From assembly GCF_015352985.1 (NCBI RefSeq), contig NZ_JACYXF010000001.1, forward strand, positions 248,001 to 312,000: DNA of 64,000 nucleotides, written 5' to 3'. The stretch comes from Noviherbaspirillum malthae (lineage in GTDB: Bacteria; Pseudomonadota; Gammaproteobacteria; Burkholderiales; Burkholderiaceae_D). Shown piece after piece: positions 35,562 through 45,103 of the stretch. The position numbers were made by a program, and so were the translations under genes. Positions within the stretch are counted from its first letter, which is position 1. Each line of letters begins with the position of its first letter. The notes under the pieces are model-generated. The model saw nothing but the letters and a program-made list of their open reading frames with translations, had not been told where the DNA came from and did no database searches.

Positions 35562-36503
35562 TTACGCCGGTTGGAAACGGTAGCCGAATGCCTGTTCGAA
35601 GCGGGCCTCGATGTCGGCGCGCGTCGGCGCATGATTCTGGCCGCCCTGGTGCGCGATCTTGATCGCCCCCATGAGGCTTGCCAGACGGCCGGTGGTTTCC
35701 CAATCCATGCCGTGGCTCAGGCCGTACAGCAGTCCGGCGCGGAAGGCATCGCCGCATCCGGTCGGGTCGACCACGCTGTCGGCCTTCACGCAGGGAATCT
35801 CGACGTGCCTGCCGCCGGTGAAGATGTCGGCGCCTTGTTCGCCGCGCGTCACGATCAGTGCCGATACGCGTTCCGCGATCTGCGCGAGCGACAGGCCGGT
35901 CCGCTCGGTCAGCAGTTCCGCTTCATAATCATTGACTGCAACATAAGTGGCCAGTTCAATGAAACGTTCCAGCTCCGGGCCGTTAAACATCGGCAAGCCC
36001 TGACCCGGATCAAAAATGAACGGAATATCCAGGTCGGCGCAGTCCTGCGCATGCTGCAGCATGCCGTCGCGGCCATCCGGCGCGACGATCGCGATGCTGA
36101 CCTTGCCGGCGTCGGCCACCTTGTTCTGATGCGACATGGTCATCGCTCCCGGATGGAAGGCGGTGATCTGGTTGTTGTCGGCATCGGTGGTGATGAAGGC
36201 CTGCGCGGTATAGGCATCGTCGACGAGACGGACGCAGCGGCGCGAAATCTGCAGCCGGTCGAGCCTTTCGATATACGGCGCGCTGTCCTGGCCGACCGTC
36301 GCCATAATCAGGGGATCGCCGCCCAGCAGCTTCAGGTTGTACCCGATGTTGCCCGCGCAGCCGCCGAATTCGCGGCGCATCTCCGGCACCAGAAAGGCCA
36401 CGTTGATCTTGTGCAGCTGGTCGGCGAGGAGGGCTTCGGAAAAGCGTCCGCCGAACTGCATGATGGAATCGAACGCCAGCGAACCGCAGATGAGGGATGT
36501 CAT
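35562..36503 (-). CDS. PfkB-family carbohydrate/nucleoside kinase
   Basis: 313-residue ribokinase-fold kinase. The PfkB signature with catalytic Asp is DPTGCGDAFRAGLLYGL near residue 250; an N-terminal GGRFSEALLADQLHKIN and EFGGCAGNIGYNLKLLGG region forms the substrate site. It resembles the adenosine/ribokinase-like branch widespread in betaproteobacteria; the actual substrate is not readable. Start at ATG 36503 (TSLICGSLAFDSI follows). The open frame upstream overlaps the DUF3426 gene and is not coding. No good Shine-Dalgarno. Confidence 0.85.
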   Translation of the reverse strand: MTSLICGSLAFDSIMQFGGRFSEALLADQLHKINVAFLVPEMRREFGGCAGNIGYNLKLLGGDPLIMATVGQDSAPYIERLDRLQISRRCVRLVDDAYTAQAFITTDADNNQITAFHPGAMTMSHQNKVADAGKVSIAIVAPDGRDGMLQHAQDCADLDIPFIFDPGQGLPMFNGPELERFIELATYVAVNDYEAELLTERTGLSLAQIAERVSALIVTRGEQGADIFTGGRHVEIPCVKADSVVDPTGCGDAFRAGLLYGLSHGMDWETTGRLASLMGAIKIAHQGGQNHAPTRADIEARFEQAFGYRFQPA

Positions 36504-36550
36504 GGTGATGTTATTCGGTGATGTAAAAAGGATGGGAACTGACGAAGCGG

Positions 36551-37741
36551 TCAGGGATAGAACACATACACGCGGTAACCGGCTGCTTTCAGCTGCGTGA
36601 GGCTGAAATGAATCTTGACCGCCTGTTCGGATTTTGCGGGGAAGCCCTGGTTCAGGTCCTGGCCCGTCGGCAGGTAATCGCGCGGCGAGAAAACGCGGCG
36701 CAGCAAGGGCTTTTCGGCAGCATCGTTGAGCGTCAGCTCGATACTGGGCCAGGCCTGGGCGGTATTGCCGCGGTTCCTCAGGAGCAGCGACAGGCTGAAG
36801 CTGTCGCTGTCGGGCGCCAGGGCCTGCAGTTCGCTGGACTCGATCGAAACCGCCTCGACCTGTGCTGGCAGGCCTACCTGGCATCCGCTGCGCTCGCAGG
36901 CCGCCGCGAGCAGAGGCTGGGCGCCCGGGAAGTAGGCGGCGATCTTGTCACGGAAGACGTAAGCTGCCTGGGCCAGGAATATTCCCAGCAGGAGCGCCGA
37001 CGCCAGCACCATGAATATATTCAGGCCGCGCGAGATGCGCTGCTTGCGCCGCGCCTCGCGGACGAAGCCGGGCTCTTCGTAATCGGCGGCATCGGCCTGG
37101 TCGAGCGCATCGCCAGCATCCGATTCGACCGGTTTGCTTCTCCACGGCTTGGCTTGCAGATCGTCGATGGCCTGTTCCACCGGATCATGCGCGGCGTTCG
37201 CATCCGGCGCTTCCGTGTCGTCGCGGGAAGGGCGCAGCGGAAGGTGCGCGATATCCATCAGCGTCATGCGCAGCAGGGGGTCGGGCTTGTCTTCCGTTCC
37301 GGTTGCACCGTCCACTTGCGGCGCGCCGGCAGCAGCGGGTGCCGGGGGACCCTGTGGATCATCTGCATCGCTGCTGATGCTGGATGGCGCCGATGCCTGT
37401 TCCGCTGCGGGAGGAGAAAACTGGCCGCCTGCGTCCGGATCGGCATCTGTTTCCGCCGGCGCCGGCGAAGCCGAGGTATCGCCCCAGGCTTGTCCGGGTA
37501 CAGGAGAATCGGCAGGCGGGGAGGGCGGCGTGGAGAAAGGCGTGGAACTTGGCGGCACTGCGGAGGTGGCACCTTGCGGCTTGCCGGCGGCCTGCAGTTC
37601 TTCCGGCCGCAGCAGGTTTTCGATGCCGTTGAAAATCTGCTTGCAGGCGCCGCAGCGTACCAGTCCGGCACGCAGCTTCAGTTGGTCATGCGCGACCCGG
37701 AATGTCGTATGGCAATGCGGACATTGGGTAGCAAGCGCCAT
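36551..37741 (-). CDS. Zinc-ribbon and DUF3426 membrane protein
   Basis: 396 residues. An N-terminal zinc ribbon of the MJ0042 type has C7, C10, C30 and C33 (CPHC, CGAC). A long Pro/Ala/Asp-rich linker covers about 45-225, one membrane segment about 238-260 (LNIFMVLASALLLGIFLAQAAYVF, in two parts), then the periplasmic DUF3426 domain. It lies five bases downstream of prmA on the same strand, a conserved betaproteobacterial pairing. Function unknown; domain order suggests a cytoplasmic zinc site coupled to a periplasmic domain. Confidence 0.88.
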   Translation of the reverse strand: MALATQCPHCHTTFRVAHDQLKLRAGLVRCGACKQIFNGIENLLRPEELQAAGKPQGATSAVPPSSTPFSTPPSPPADSPVPGQAWGDTSASPAPAETDADPDAGGQFSPPAAEQASAPSSISSDADDPQGPPAPAAAGAPQVDGATGTEDKPDPLLRMTLMDIAHLPLRPSRDDTEAPDANAAHDPVEQAIDDLQAKPWRSKPVESDAGDALDQADAADYEEPGFVREARRKQRISRGLNIFMVLASALLLGIFLAQAAYVFRDKIAAYFPGAQPLLAAACERSGCQVGLPAQVEAVSIESSELQALAPDSDSFSLSLLLRNRGNTAQAWPSIELTLNDAAEKPLLRRVFSPRDYLPTGQDLNQGFPAKSEQAVKIHFSLTQLKAAGYRVYVFYP

Positions 37742-37746
37742 TGCAG

Positions 37747-38655
37747 TCAGCGGCTGGCCACGCGGCCCACGAGCGCTATCCAGCCCTCGCGTTCCGCCCA
37801 GACCGACATGGAGAGGAAGGGCGCATAGGCCGCCGCGACTTCATCGGCCTGGCGCTCCAGGATGCCGGACAGCACCAGCATGCCGCCAGGCGCCACGCGT
37901 GACGACAGCATGGGGGCCATCAGTTTCAGCGGGCTGGAAAGAATGTTGGCAACGACGACGTCGAAGGTCTGCGGATGCTCCGCACCGGCGAAGGCCTCGG
38001 GCAGGTGGTACTCAATCTCGCAGTGATTGCGTTCGCTGTTGTAGCGCGCGGACTCGATCGCCTGCGGATCGATGTCGACGCCATACACCTTGTCCGCACC
38101 CAGCTTCTTCGCCACCAGCGCCAGAATGCCGGAACCGCAGCCGTAGTCGAGCACCGTGGCGCCTTGCGGCGGATGGCTTTCCAGCCACTCCATGCACAGG
38201 CGGGTTGTCGGATGGCTGCCGGTGCCGAAGGCGAGACCGGGATCGAGTTCGAGCACCAGGCCATTCGGATCGGGAGCGTCGTGCCAGCTGGGCACGACCC
38301 AGATATTCTTGCCGATATGGATGGGCTCGAACTGCGACTGGGTCAGCCTGACCCAGTCCTGCTCGGCCACCGGGCGCAGCACGAACTTCGGCGGCTCGAT
38401 GCCGCAGGCGGCGGCCGCTTCGGCGACGATCGCACCATGGTCGGCATCCAGGTCCGACAGCGCAACCACGCGGCTGTGATCCCAGGCCGTTTCGGTAGGC
38501 TCCATGCCCGGCTCGCCGAAAAGCGGACGTTCGGCATCGGTGCCTTCGTCGGCATCCTCCACGGATACCGACAGCGCTCCGGCTTCCATCAGCGCGTCGG
38601 ACAGCGCCTCCGCATGGTCGCGTGCCACTTCGATGACGATTTCAGTCCAGCTCAT
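37747..38655 (-). CDS. prmA: Ribosomal protein L11 methyltransferase
   Basis: SAM-dependent trimethylation of ribosomal protein L11. 302 residues, usual length. An N-terminal substrate-recognition domain precedes the methyltransferase motif [37 protein letters not shown] and the N-[IL]-L-type motif [10 protein letters not shown] are present. Located 17 bases after accC on the same strand, the classical accBC-prmA arrangement. Confidence 0.96.
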   Translation of the reverse strand: MSWTEIVIEVARDHAEALSDALMEAGALSVSVEDADEGTDAERPLFGEPGMEPTETAWDHSRVVALSDLDADHGAIVAEAAAACGIEPPKFVLRPVAEQDWVRLTQSQFEPIHIGKNIWVVPSWHDAPDPNGLVLELDPGLAFGTGSHPTTRLCMEWLESHPPQGATVLDYGCGSGILALVAKKLGADKVYGVDIDPQAIESARYNSERNHCEIEYHLPEAFAGAEHPQTFDVVVANILSSPLKLMAPMLSSRVAPGGMLVLSGILERQADEVAAAYAPFLSMSVWAEREGWIALVGRVASR

Positions 38656-38672
38656 GATGCGCCTTGTCAGGG

Positions 38673-40052
38673 TTACTTGCCGCCCTTGGCGGTTGCCTTT
38701 TGCAGATCCGGCTTGGCGGCCAGCTTCTGCTCAAGATAGTGGATGTTGGTGCCGCCTTCGAAGAAGCGGGCATCGACCATCAGCTCGCGGTGCAGCGGGA
38801 TGTTGGTCTGGATGCCCTCGACCACCATTTCCGACAGCGCGATCTGCATGCGGCGGATGGCCTGCTCGCGCGTGGCGCCGTAGGCGATCACCTTGCCGAC
38901 CATCGAGTCGTAGGTCGGCGGCACGAAATAGCCGGCATAGGCATGCGAATCGACGCGGATGCCGGGGCCGCCCGGCGCATGCCATGCCACGATCCTGCCT
39001 GGAGAAGGCGTGAACTTGAACGGGTCTTCCGCATTGATGCGGCACTCGATCGCATGGCCGGACAGTTCGATGTCGCGCTGGCGGAAGCGCAGCTTCTCGC
39101 CGCAGGCGACGCGGATCTGTTCCTGCACCAGGTCGACGCCGGTAATCATTTCGGTGACCGGATGCTCCACCTGGATACGGGTGTTCATTTCGATGAAATA
39201 GAACTCGCCGTTCTCGTAAAGAAACTCGAAGGTGCCCGCGCCGCGGTAACCGATCTTGCGGCAGGCTTCCGCGCAGCGGTCGCCGATGCGCTCGATCAGC
39301 TTGCGCGGAATGCCGGGCGCCGGTGCTTCTTCGATCACTTTTTGATGGCGGCGTTGCATCGAACAGTCGCGTTCGCCTAGCCAGATCGCATTCTTGTACT
39401 CGTCGGCCAGGATCTGGATTTCCACGTGGCGCGGATTCTCCAGGTATTTCTCCATGTAGACCTCGGGATTGCCGAAGGCGGTGCCGGCTTCGGTACGGGT
39501 CATGGTGACGGCATTGAGCAGTGCGGCTTCGGTATGGACCACGCGCATGCCGCGTCCGCCGCCGCCGCCGGCCGCCTTGATGATGACCGGATAGCCGACC
39601 TTGCGGGCGATGCGGATGATTTCCTTCGGGTCTTCCGGCAGGGCGCCGTCGGAACCGGGCACGCAGGGCACGCCGGCCTTGATCATGGCCTGCTTGGCCG
39701 AGACCTTGTCGCCCATCATGCGGATCGATTCCGGACGCGGGCCGATGAAGACGAAGCCGGATTTTTCCACGCGCTCGGCGAAGTCGGCATTCTCGGAGAG
39801 GAAACCGTAGCCGGGATGGATCGCCTCGGCATCGGTGACTTCCGCGGCGCTGATGATGGCCGGCATGTTGAGGTAGCTTTGCGCCGAGGGCGCCGGGCCG
39901 ATGCAGACCGATTCGTCGGCGAGCTTGACGTATTTCGCTTCGCGGTCGGCCTCGGAATGGACGACGACGGTCTTGATGCCCATTTCGCGGCACGCGCGCT
40001 GAATGCGCAGCGCGATTTCACCACGATTGGCAATGAGAATTTTTTCGAACAT
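38673..40052 (-). CDS. accC: Acetyl-CoA carboxylase, biotin carboxylase subunit
   Basis: ATP-dependent carboxylation of biotin on AccB, first step of fatty acid synthesis. 459 residues. Starts [21 protein letters not shown]. The ATP-grasp glycine loop is [11 protein letters not shown], followed by the biotin carboxylase signatures [16 protein letters not shown] and [18 protein letters not shown]. Lies about 100 bases downstream of accB. Confidence 0.97.
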   Translation of the reverse strand: MFEKILIANRGEIALRIQRACREMGIKTVVVHSEADREAKYVKLADESVCIGPAPSAQSYLNMPAIISAAEVTDAEAIHPGYGFLSENADFAERVEKSGFVFIGPRPESIRMMGDKVSAKQAMIKAGVPCVPGSDGALPEDPKEIIRIARKVGYPVIIKAAGGGGGRGMRVVHTEAALLNAVTMTRTEAGTAFGNPEVYMEKYLENPRHVEIQILADEYKNAIWLGERDCSMQRRHQKVIEEAPAPGIPRKLIERIGDRCAEACRKIGYRGAGTFEFLYENGEFYFIEMNTRIQVEHPVTEMITGVDLVQEQIRVACGEKLRFRQRDIELSGHAIECRINAEDPFKFTPSPGRIVAWHAPGGPGIRVDSHAYAGYFVPPTYDSMVGKVIAYGATREQAIRRMQIALSEMVVEGIQTNIPLHRELMVDARFFEGGTNIHYLEQKLAAKPDLQKATAKGGK

Positions 40053-40154
40053 GGTGGGGGTGAATTGCGTTGTGATGCGTTGGTGTGCGTTCGGAGACTG
40101 TCTTGCGGTGCGGCGGGCGCCATGACGGCGTCATGGAGGCCCGCTGCCGAACGC

Positions 40155-40628
40155 TCAGCCGATCACAAACAGCGGCTGGCCGAATTCCACCGGCTGGCCG
40201 TTCTCCACCAGAATTTGCTTGATGACGCCGGAAGCGTCGGCGTCGATTTCATTGAGCAGCTTCATCGCTTCGATGATGCACAGGGTATCGCCTTCCTTGA
40301 CCGTGGCGCCGACTTCGACGAACGGAGGATTGCCGGGAGCGGAGGCGCGGTAGAAAGTGCCGACCATCGGCGACTTGACCACGTGGCCTTCCGGCTCGGC
40401 TGCTGCGGCGGGAGCGACCGGCGCGCTGGCGGCCAGCGGAGCGGCGGCAGGCGCGGGAACCGAAACGGTCTGCGGCATGGACTGCGGCTGCATCATCACG
40501 ACCTGGCTTTGCGGTGCTCCGGAGGATTTGACGATACGGACTTTGCTTTCGCCTTCTGTCACTTCCAGTTCGGCGATGTCTGATTCGGCCACGAGGTCGA
40601 TCAGCGTCTTGAGTTTTCGTAGATCCAT
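40155..40628 (-). CDS. accB: Acetyl-CoA carboxylase, biotin carboxyl carrier protein
   Basis: Carries biotin between AccC and AccAD. 157 residues from ATG 40628, which has GAGGG eight bases upstream; a longer frame adds 16 residues without family similarity. A Pro/Ala linker (about 52-80) precedes the biotinyl domain with the biotin-acceptor K123 in EAMKLLNEI. Followed by accC on the minus strand. Confidence 0.96.
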   Translation of the reverse strand: MDLRKLKTLIDLVAESDIAELEVTEGESKVRIVKSSGAPQSQVVMMQPQSMPQTVSVPAPAAAPLAASAPVAPAAAAEPEGHVVKSPMVGTFYRASAPGNPPFVEVGATVKEGDTLCIIEAMKLLNEIDADASGVIKQILVENGQPVEFGQPLFVIG

Positions 40629-40709
40629 ATAGAAATCCCTCAGATTAATATTTTTTTTACCAATTGGAGCCGCCACGATTATAAGTGGTTCGTGGCGAGA
40701 TAAGGAAAC

Positions 40710-41147
40710 TTAAAGCTTTTTGAGCGCGAAATCGATGGCAGCGCCATAACCGTCCACGCCCAGGCCGCAAATGACGCCCACGGCGATCCCGGACAGGAAG
40801 GAGTGATGGCGGAATTCCTCGCGCTTGTGGATATTGGAGATGTGGACTTCGACAAAGGGAATGGCGACGCCGGCAAGCGCATCGCGCAGCGCGACGCTGG
40901 TGTGCGTCAGGCCGGCGGGATTGATGATGATGGCATCGACACCTTCGTTGCGTGCGGCATGGATGCGGTCGATCAGCGCGCCTTCATGATTGCTCTGAAA
41001 GCTGGCAAGGACCGCGCCGGCAGCAGCAGCCTGGGCGGCGGCGGCATGCTCCACATCGGCAAGCGTCGTCGATCCGTACACCTCCGGTTCACGTGTGCCC
41101 AGCAGATTCAGGTTCGGGCCATTGACCAGAAGAAGTTTTTTTGCCAT
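40710..41147 (-). CDS. aroQ: Type II 3-dehydroquinate dehydratase
   Basis: Third step of the shikimate pathway. 145 residues, the usual length of the dodecameric type II enzyme. Landmarks are [17 protein letters not shown] with the catalytic Tyr, [28 protein letters not shown] and [17 protein letters not shown] with the catalytic His. Positioned 81 bases before accB on the same strand, a typical aroQ-accB-accC order. Confidence 0.97.
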   Translation of the reverse strand: MAKKLLLVNGPNLNLLGTREPEVYGSTTLADVEHAAAAQAAAAGAVLASFQSNHEGALIDRIHAARNEGVDAIIINPAGLTHTSVALRDALAGVAIPFVEVHISNIHKREEFRHHSFLSGIAVGVICGLGVDGYGAAIDFALKKL

Positions 41148-41228
41148 CTAGATCAGACTCCGTTTGACGACGATGCCGCATTTTGCCGCCAAATAATGCT
41201 GATTGGCAAGAAAAAGTTGGCGGCATGA

Positions 41229-41753
41229 TTATAAGCTGGCGATATCCTTGCGCAACTCGTCCATTTTCAGCCGGCCGAGATAGGATTTGCGGACCTTGCC
41301 GTTGCCGTCGATGAGCACGGTGAACGGGAGGCCGCCGGCCTGGTTCCCCAGTTGCCTGGACAGCTCCGTGCCGCTGAGCCCCCCGACATAGATGGGATAG
41401 GCAATCTTGTATTTGCCGATGAATTCGGCGATGTTCGATGGTGAATCGATGCCAATGCCGATGATCTGGACTTTTTTCCCGGCATCGAGCTCGGTCTGGA
41501 GTTCGGACAGTTCCGGCATTTCCTCGACGCACGGCGCGCACCAGGTCGCCCAGAAATTCACGACCAGCGGACGGCTCTTCCATTGCGATAATTCCTGCGG
41601 CTTGCCGTGCGCATCCGGCATCGACTGCGACAGCAGCGACGCTACGGCCGCATTGTCGGCTTGCTGAGGAGAGGTCTGCTTATGTCCTATGAAAACGCCC
41701 AAACCGATGCAAATAACGGCAACTGCGGCGAAAATTCCCCAAGTTTTTTTCAT
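41229..41753 (-). CDS. TlpA/ResA-like membrane-anchored thioredoxin
   Basis: 174 residues. An N-terminal membrane anchor (residues 5-22) is followed by a periplasmic thioredoxin fold with active site W71-C72-A-P-C75 in NFWATWCAPCVEEMP and the cis-proline segment GGLPFTVLIDGNG. Likely a disulfide reductase, for example in cytochrome c maturation. Its ATG overlaps the stop of the gene upstream (ATGA), so the two are translationally coupled. Confidence 0.9.
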   Translation of the reverse strand: MKKTWGIFAAVAVICIGLGVFIGHKQTSPQQADNAAVASLLSQSMPDAHGKPQELSQWKSRPLVVNFWATWCAPCVEEMPELSELQTELDAGKKVQIIGIGIDSPSNIAEFIGKYKIAYPIYVGGLSGTELSRQLGNQAGGLPFTVLIDGNGKVRKSYLGRLKMDELRKDIASL

Positions 41754-42364
41754 GTCCCTTCGCTTTCCGCGATTAATTGACGCACCGCCTCGATGCTGGC
41801 GCGCGCCATTTTACCGTCGGACGGCAATTTCAGCGCACCGCGCAGATCATCGGTCTCGTAAAGAGCCAGATGCACGCCTTCGTTGTGCCACATGAAGCTG
41901 ACCGTTTCCACCGGTTCGCCCCGTCCCTTGAAGTGGGCGGTTTCGGAAACCTCGAAGTCCATGTTCTTGTTGATCAGGAAAATTTCCACATCCTTGGCGC
42001 TTTCCGGGAACAGTTGCAGATGGATGTCCGAATGCTCGCCTGCGGTACCGTTGAGAACGGCGCCGGTGAGGTAAGGCGAAAAGGCTTGCAGATCCGACAT
42101 CAGGCGCAACGCCAGCTTGCGCAGGTGCAGCAGGCGGGCCGGCTGGGTGTCGCCGAAGAACAATTCATTGTAGGCGCGCACTTCGTCTTCTATCTGGGCA
42201 TTGTCCGGCATGTATTCACCACGCACCTTGGTGTTGCCCAGAAGCTGCTTGGCCGCCTTGCGCTTGGCGGTGGCATAGTCGGCGCCGTCTTCGGCGATCA
42301 TGCGGGCGGCTGCGGCGGCGATTTCCGCGCGCAGCGTGTCGAGATTGTTATTAAATTGACTCAT
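41750..42364 (-). CDS. Conserved protein, nucleotidyltransferase-like
   Basis: A 204-residue cytoplasmic protein I cannot name. An N-terminal helical half (DYATAKRKAAKQLLG, NAQIEDEVRAYNELFF) precedes GTAGEHSDIH (106-115), which resembles the G-[GS]-x-A-x-G-x-x-SDxD loop of MNT-type nucleotidyltransferases but with His in place of the second Asp. VEIFLI (126-131) could supply the third strand. ATG 42364 gives MSQFNNNLDT; the longer open frame to 42481 is less likely. It is coupled to the TlpA-like gene and divergent from mpl. Activity is uncertain. Confidence 0.7.
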   Translation of the reverse strand: MSQFNNNLDTLRAEIAAAAARMIAEDGADYATAKRKAAKQLLGNTKVRGEYMPDNAQIEDEVRAYNELFFGDTQPARLLHLRKLALRLMSDLQAFSPYLTGAVLNGTAGEHSDIHLQLFPESAKDVEIFLINKNMDFEVSETAHFKGRGEPVETVSFMWHNEGVHLALYETDDLRGALKLPSDGKMARASIEAVRQLIAESEGT

Positions 42365-42516
42365 TTTGCTGATGATACTCTGTAAGGGGAGTGAACGCGG
42401 CGGGACGCCGGTCGGGTAAAATTCCGGATTCGCCGGCTTCCGCCGATTTGACCGTTTGCGATTGGACCTTTCTTCCGGCAATCCAGTCAGACTTCCTTTT
42501 CATTTGAAACAGCACA

Positions 42517-43902
42517 ATGCATATCCACGTTCTCGGCATCTGCGGCACCTTTATGGGCGGACTTGCAGTTCTGGCAAAACAGGCCGGCCACAAGGTCACC
42601 GGCTGCGACGCCAATGTCTATCCGCCGATGAGCACGCAACTGCAGGCGCAGGGCATCGAACTGATTGAAGGTTTCGACCCCGGCCAGATCAGCCTCCAGC
42701 CCGACCTGTTTGTGATCGGCAATGTCGTCTCGCGCGGCAATCCCCTGATGGAAGAAATCCTCAACCGCGGCCTGGCCTATGTTTCCGGCCCGCAGTGGAT
42801 AGGCGAGCACATCCTGCGCAACAAGTGGGTATTGTCGGTCGCGGGCACGCACGGCAAGACGACCACCTCCTCGATGCTGGCGTGGATACTGGAAGATGCC
42901 GGCTACGACCCCGGCTTCCTGATCGGCGGCGTGCCGATGAACTTCGGCATTTCCGCACGGCTTTCCGGCAAGGGCGGCGAGTCGCCGTTCTTCGTGATCG
43001 AGGCCGATGAATACGACACCGCCTTCTTCGACAAGCGCAGCAAGTTCGTTCACTACCGCACCAAGACCGCGGTCCTGAACAACCTGGAATACGACCATGC
43101 CGACATCTTTCCCGATCTCGGCGCGATCGAAACCCAGTTCCATCACCTGGTCCGCACCGTGCCCGGCGTGGGACGACTGATCGTCAACGGACGAGAAGAG
43201 TCGCTGCGTCGCGTCGTGGCCCGCGGATGCTGGAGCGAGCAGGAATGGTTCGGCGTCGGCGTTGATCAGGAGGGGCAGGGCTGGTCGCTCAAGGAGCATG
43301 AGGACGGCAGCTTCGACGTGCTGTTCAATAATGAATTGCAGGGCACCGTCAACTGGTCGCTCACCGGCGAGCACAACCGCATGAATGCGCTGGCTGCAAT
43401 CGCCGCCGCGCGCCATGTCGGCGTCGTGCCGGCGATTGCCATCGAAGCGCTCTCGAAGTTCGAAAACGTCAAGCGCCGCATGGAAGTGCGCGGCGCGGTG
43501 CGCGAGATCACGGTCTATGACGACTTCGCCCATCATCCTACGGCGATTGCAACCACCGTCGCCGGCCTGCGCAGGAAAGTCGGCTCGTCCCGCATTCTCG
43601 CCGTGCTGGAACCGCGCTCGAACACGATGAAGCTCGGCACCATGAAGGAAGCGCTGCCGGGCAGCCTCGGCGATGCCGACCTTGTGTTCGGCTACGGCGC
43701 AAAGTCCGGCAAGGATGCGCTCGGCTGGAACCTGGGCGAGGCGCTGGCTCCGCTCGGACAGAAGGCGTCCGCCTATGACGATATCGGCGTGCTGGTGCAG
43801 GCGATCGTGAAGGCTGCGCGCCCGGGCGACCATGTGCTGGTGATGAGCAACGGCGGCTTCGGCGGCGTACATCAGAAGATCCTGGACGCACTGGCGCAAT
43901 GA
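42517..43902 (+). CDS. mpl: UDP-N-acetylmuramate:L-alanyl-gamma-D-glutamyl-meso-diaminopimelate ligase
   Basis: Cell-wall recycling ligase attaching the recovered tripeptide to UDP-MurNAc; it complements AmpD, also encoded in this window. 461 residues. The N-terminal HVLGICGTFMGGLAVLAKQAGH replaces the MurC GIGG motif and is typical of Mpl. The ATP loop is AGTHGKTTTSSMLAW, followed by IEADEYDTAFFDKRSKFVHY. Overlaps yqiA by four bases. Confidence 0.95.
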   Translation: MHIHVLGICGTFMGGLAVLAKQAGHKVTGCDANVYPPMSTQLQAQGIELIEGFDPGQISLQPDLFVIGNVVSRGNPLMEEILNRGLAYVSGPQWIGEHILRNKWVLSVAGTHGKTTTSSMLAWILEDAGYDPGFLIGGVPMNFGISARLSGKGGESPFFVIEADEYDTAFFDKRSKFVHYRTKTAVLNNLEYDHADIFPDLGAIETQFHHLVRTVPGVGRLIVNGREESLRRVVARGCWSEQEWFGVGVDQEGQGWSLKEHEDGSFDVLFNNELQGTVNWSLTGEHNRMNALAAIAAARHVGVVPAIAIEALSKFENVKRRMEVRGAVREITVYDDFAHHPTAIATTVAGLRRKVGSSRILAVLEPRSNTMKLGTMKEALPGSLGDADLVFGYGAKSGKDALGWNLGEALAPLGQKASAYDDIGVLVQAIVKAARPGDHVLVMSNGGFGGVHQKILDALAQ

Positions 43903-44483
43903 TTCTCTACCTGCACGGCTTCCGCTCGTCGCCGCAGTCGTTCAAGGCGCGTATTCTGGCGCAGAGGATGCAGGCGCTCGGCCGTTCGTCAGAGTATGAA
44001 TGTCCGCAGCTGCCGGCATCGCCGCGCGAAGCCGTCGCGCTGGCGCGCCGCATCGCCGGCGGCGCAAAGCCCGAAGAACTCACGCTGATCGGCTCGTCGC
44101 TGGGCGGCTACTACGCTACGCATCTCGCCGAAGCGCTAGGCTGCCGCGCGGTGCTGCTCAATCCTGCCGTGCAGCCGCCGCGCGACCTGGAGAAATATGT
44201 CGGCGTCACGACCGCCTATCATTCGGACGAGCGCTTCGAGTTCAAGCATGCATATATTGATGAACTGAAATCGCTGGCAGTGGAAAGAATCAGCTTGCCG
44301 CAGCGCTACTTTTTGATTGCCGCAACTGGCGATGAAGTGCTCGACTGGCAGGAAATGGTGGCGCATTATCCGGGAGCGCGGCACATCGTCATCAACGGCA
44401 GCGATCACGGCATTTCCGAATTCGAGGCATATGCCGACCGTGTCTTGCAGTTCTGCGGCATCGAGACTGGGTCGTCGCAGTGA
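43899..44483 (+). CDS. YqiA-family alpha/beta-hydrolase (esterase)
   Basis: 194 residues. Short alpha/beta hydrolase of the YqiA/UPF0227 type, starting ILYLHGFRSSPQS after the initiator. The nucleophile serine lies in LIGSSLGGYYATHLAE; the catalytic Asp is likely in TGDEVLDW and the His in NGSDHGISEFE. E. coli YqiA hydrolyses palmitoyl-CoA and p-nitrophenyl esters; the substrate here is unknown. Overlaps mpl upstream and ubiC downstream by four bases each. Confidence 0.9.
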   Translation: MILYLHGFRSSPQSFKARILAQRMQALGRSSEYECPQLPASPREAVALARRIAGGAKPEELTLIGSSLGGYYATHLAEALGCRAVLLNPAVQPPRDLEKYVGVTTAYHSDERFEFKHAYIDELKSLAVERISLPQRYFLIAATGDEVLDWQEMVAHYPGARHIVINGSDHGISEFEAYADRVLQFCGIETGSSQ

Positions 44484-45088
44484 CCGCACGTTCCCTGACG
44501 CATGCGCGCTGGAGCGCGCATGTCAATGCCGTGCGTCCGGAACCGGCCATACGCGGCTGGCTGGTGGACGACATGTCGCTGACACAAAAGCTGTCGCACC
44601 GCGGGCAGTTTCGCGTGCAGCGCCTGCGCCAGGCGCGCGGCCCGTGCCTGCGGGATGAATATGCATTCGCGGGCTTGCCGCGTCCGCTGCAGGTGCAGGA
44701 GAGGGATGTGCTGCTGCGCTGCGACGGCCGGCCGGTCGTCTTCGCGCATACCGTCGTGCCTCTGGACGCGAGCGCGGCCGACTGGCCTTGCTTCGGCACT
44801 CTCGGCGAGCGCTCGCTCGGCACCACGCTGTTCGGCGATCCGCGCGTGGTGCGCGGCAGGCTGCATTATGCAAGGCTGCCTGCGCAGCATCCGCTGACCC
44901 GGCGCGCAAGCCGCGCACTCGAAGGGCAAGTATTTGCATCGCCGCTGTTTGCGCGCCGATGCCTGTATCAAAGAAACAAAGGCGTGCTGCTGGTGACCGA
45001 AGTCTTTCTTCCCGCCATCGCCGACCTCGAACCGTCCCAGGGCAGATGCCAGGGCGACACAACGAATCAAAACGCTGACATACGCTGA
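44480..45088 (+). CDS. ubiC: Chorismate--pyruvate lyase
   Basis: Converts chorismate to 4-hydroxybenzoate, the first committed ubiquinone step. 202 residues. GTG start overlapping the yqiA stop. Family features are RGWLVDDMSLTQKL, the ERDVLLRCDGRPVVFAHTVVP strand pair (in two parts) with the conserved Arg, LGERSLGTTLF and RRCLYQRNKGVLLVTEVFLP with the catalytic Glu. The last 20 residues are non-conserved. ispB, also in this window, makes the side chain for the product's pathway. Confidence 0.9.
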   Translation: MTARSLTHARWSAHVNAVRPEPAIRGWLVDDMSLTQKLSHRGQFRVQRLRQARGPCLRDEYAFAGLPRPLQVQERDVLLRCDGRPVVFAHTVVPLDASAADWPCFGTLGERSLGTTLFGDPRVVRGRLHYARLPAQHPLTRRASRALEGQVFASPLFARRCLYQRNKGVLLVTEVFLPAIADLEPSQGRCQGDTTNQNADIR

Positions 45089-45103
45089 CAAGCGAAGCCA
45101 TCC

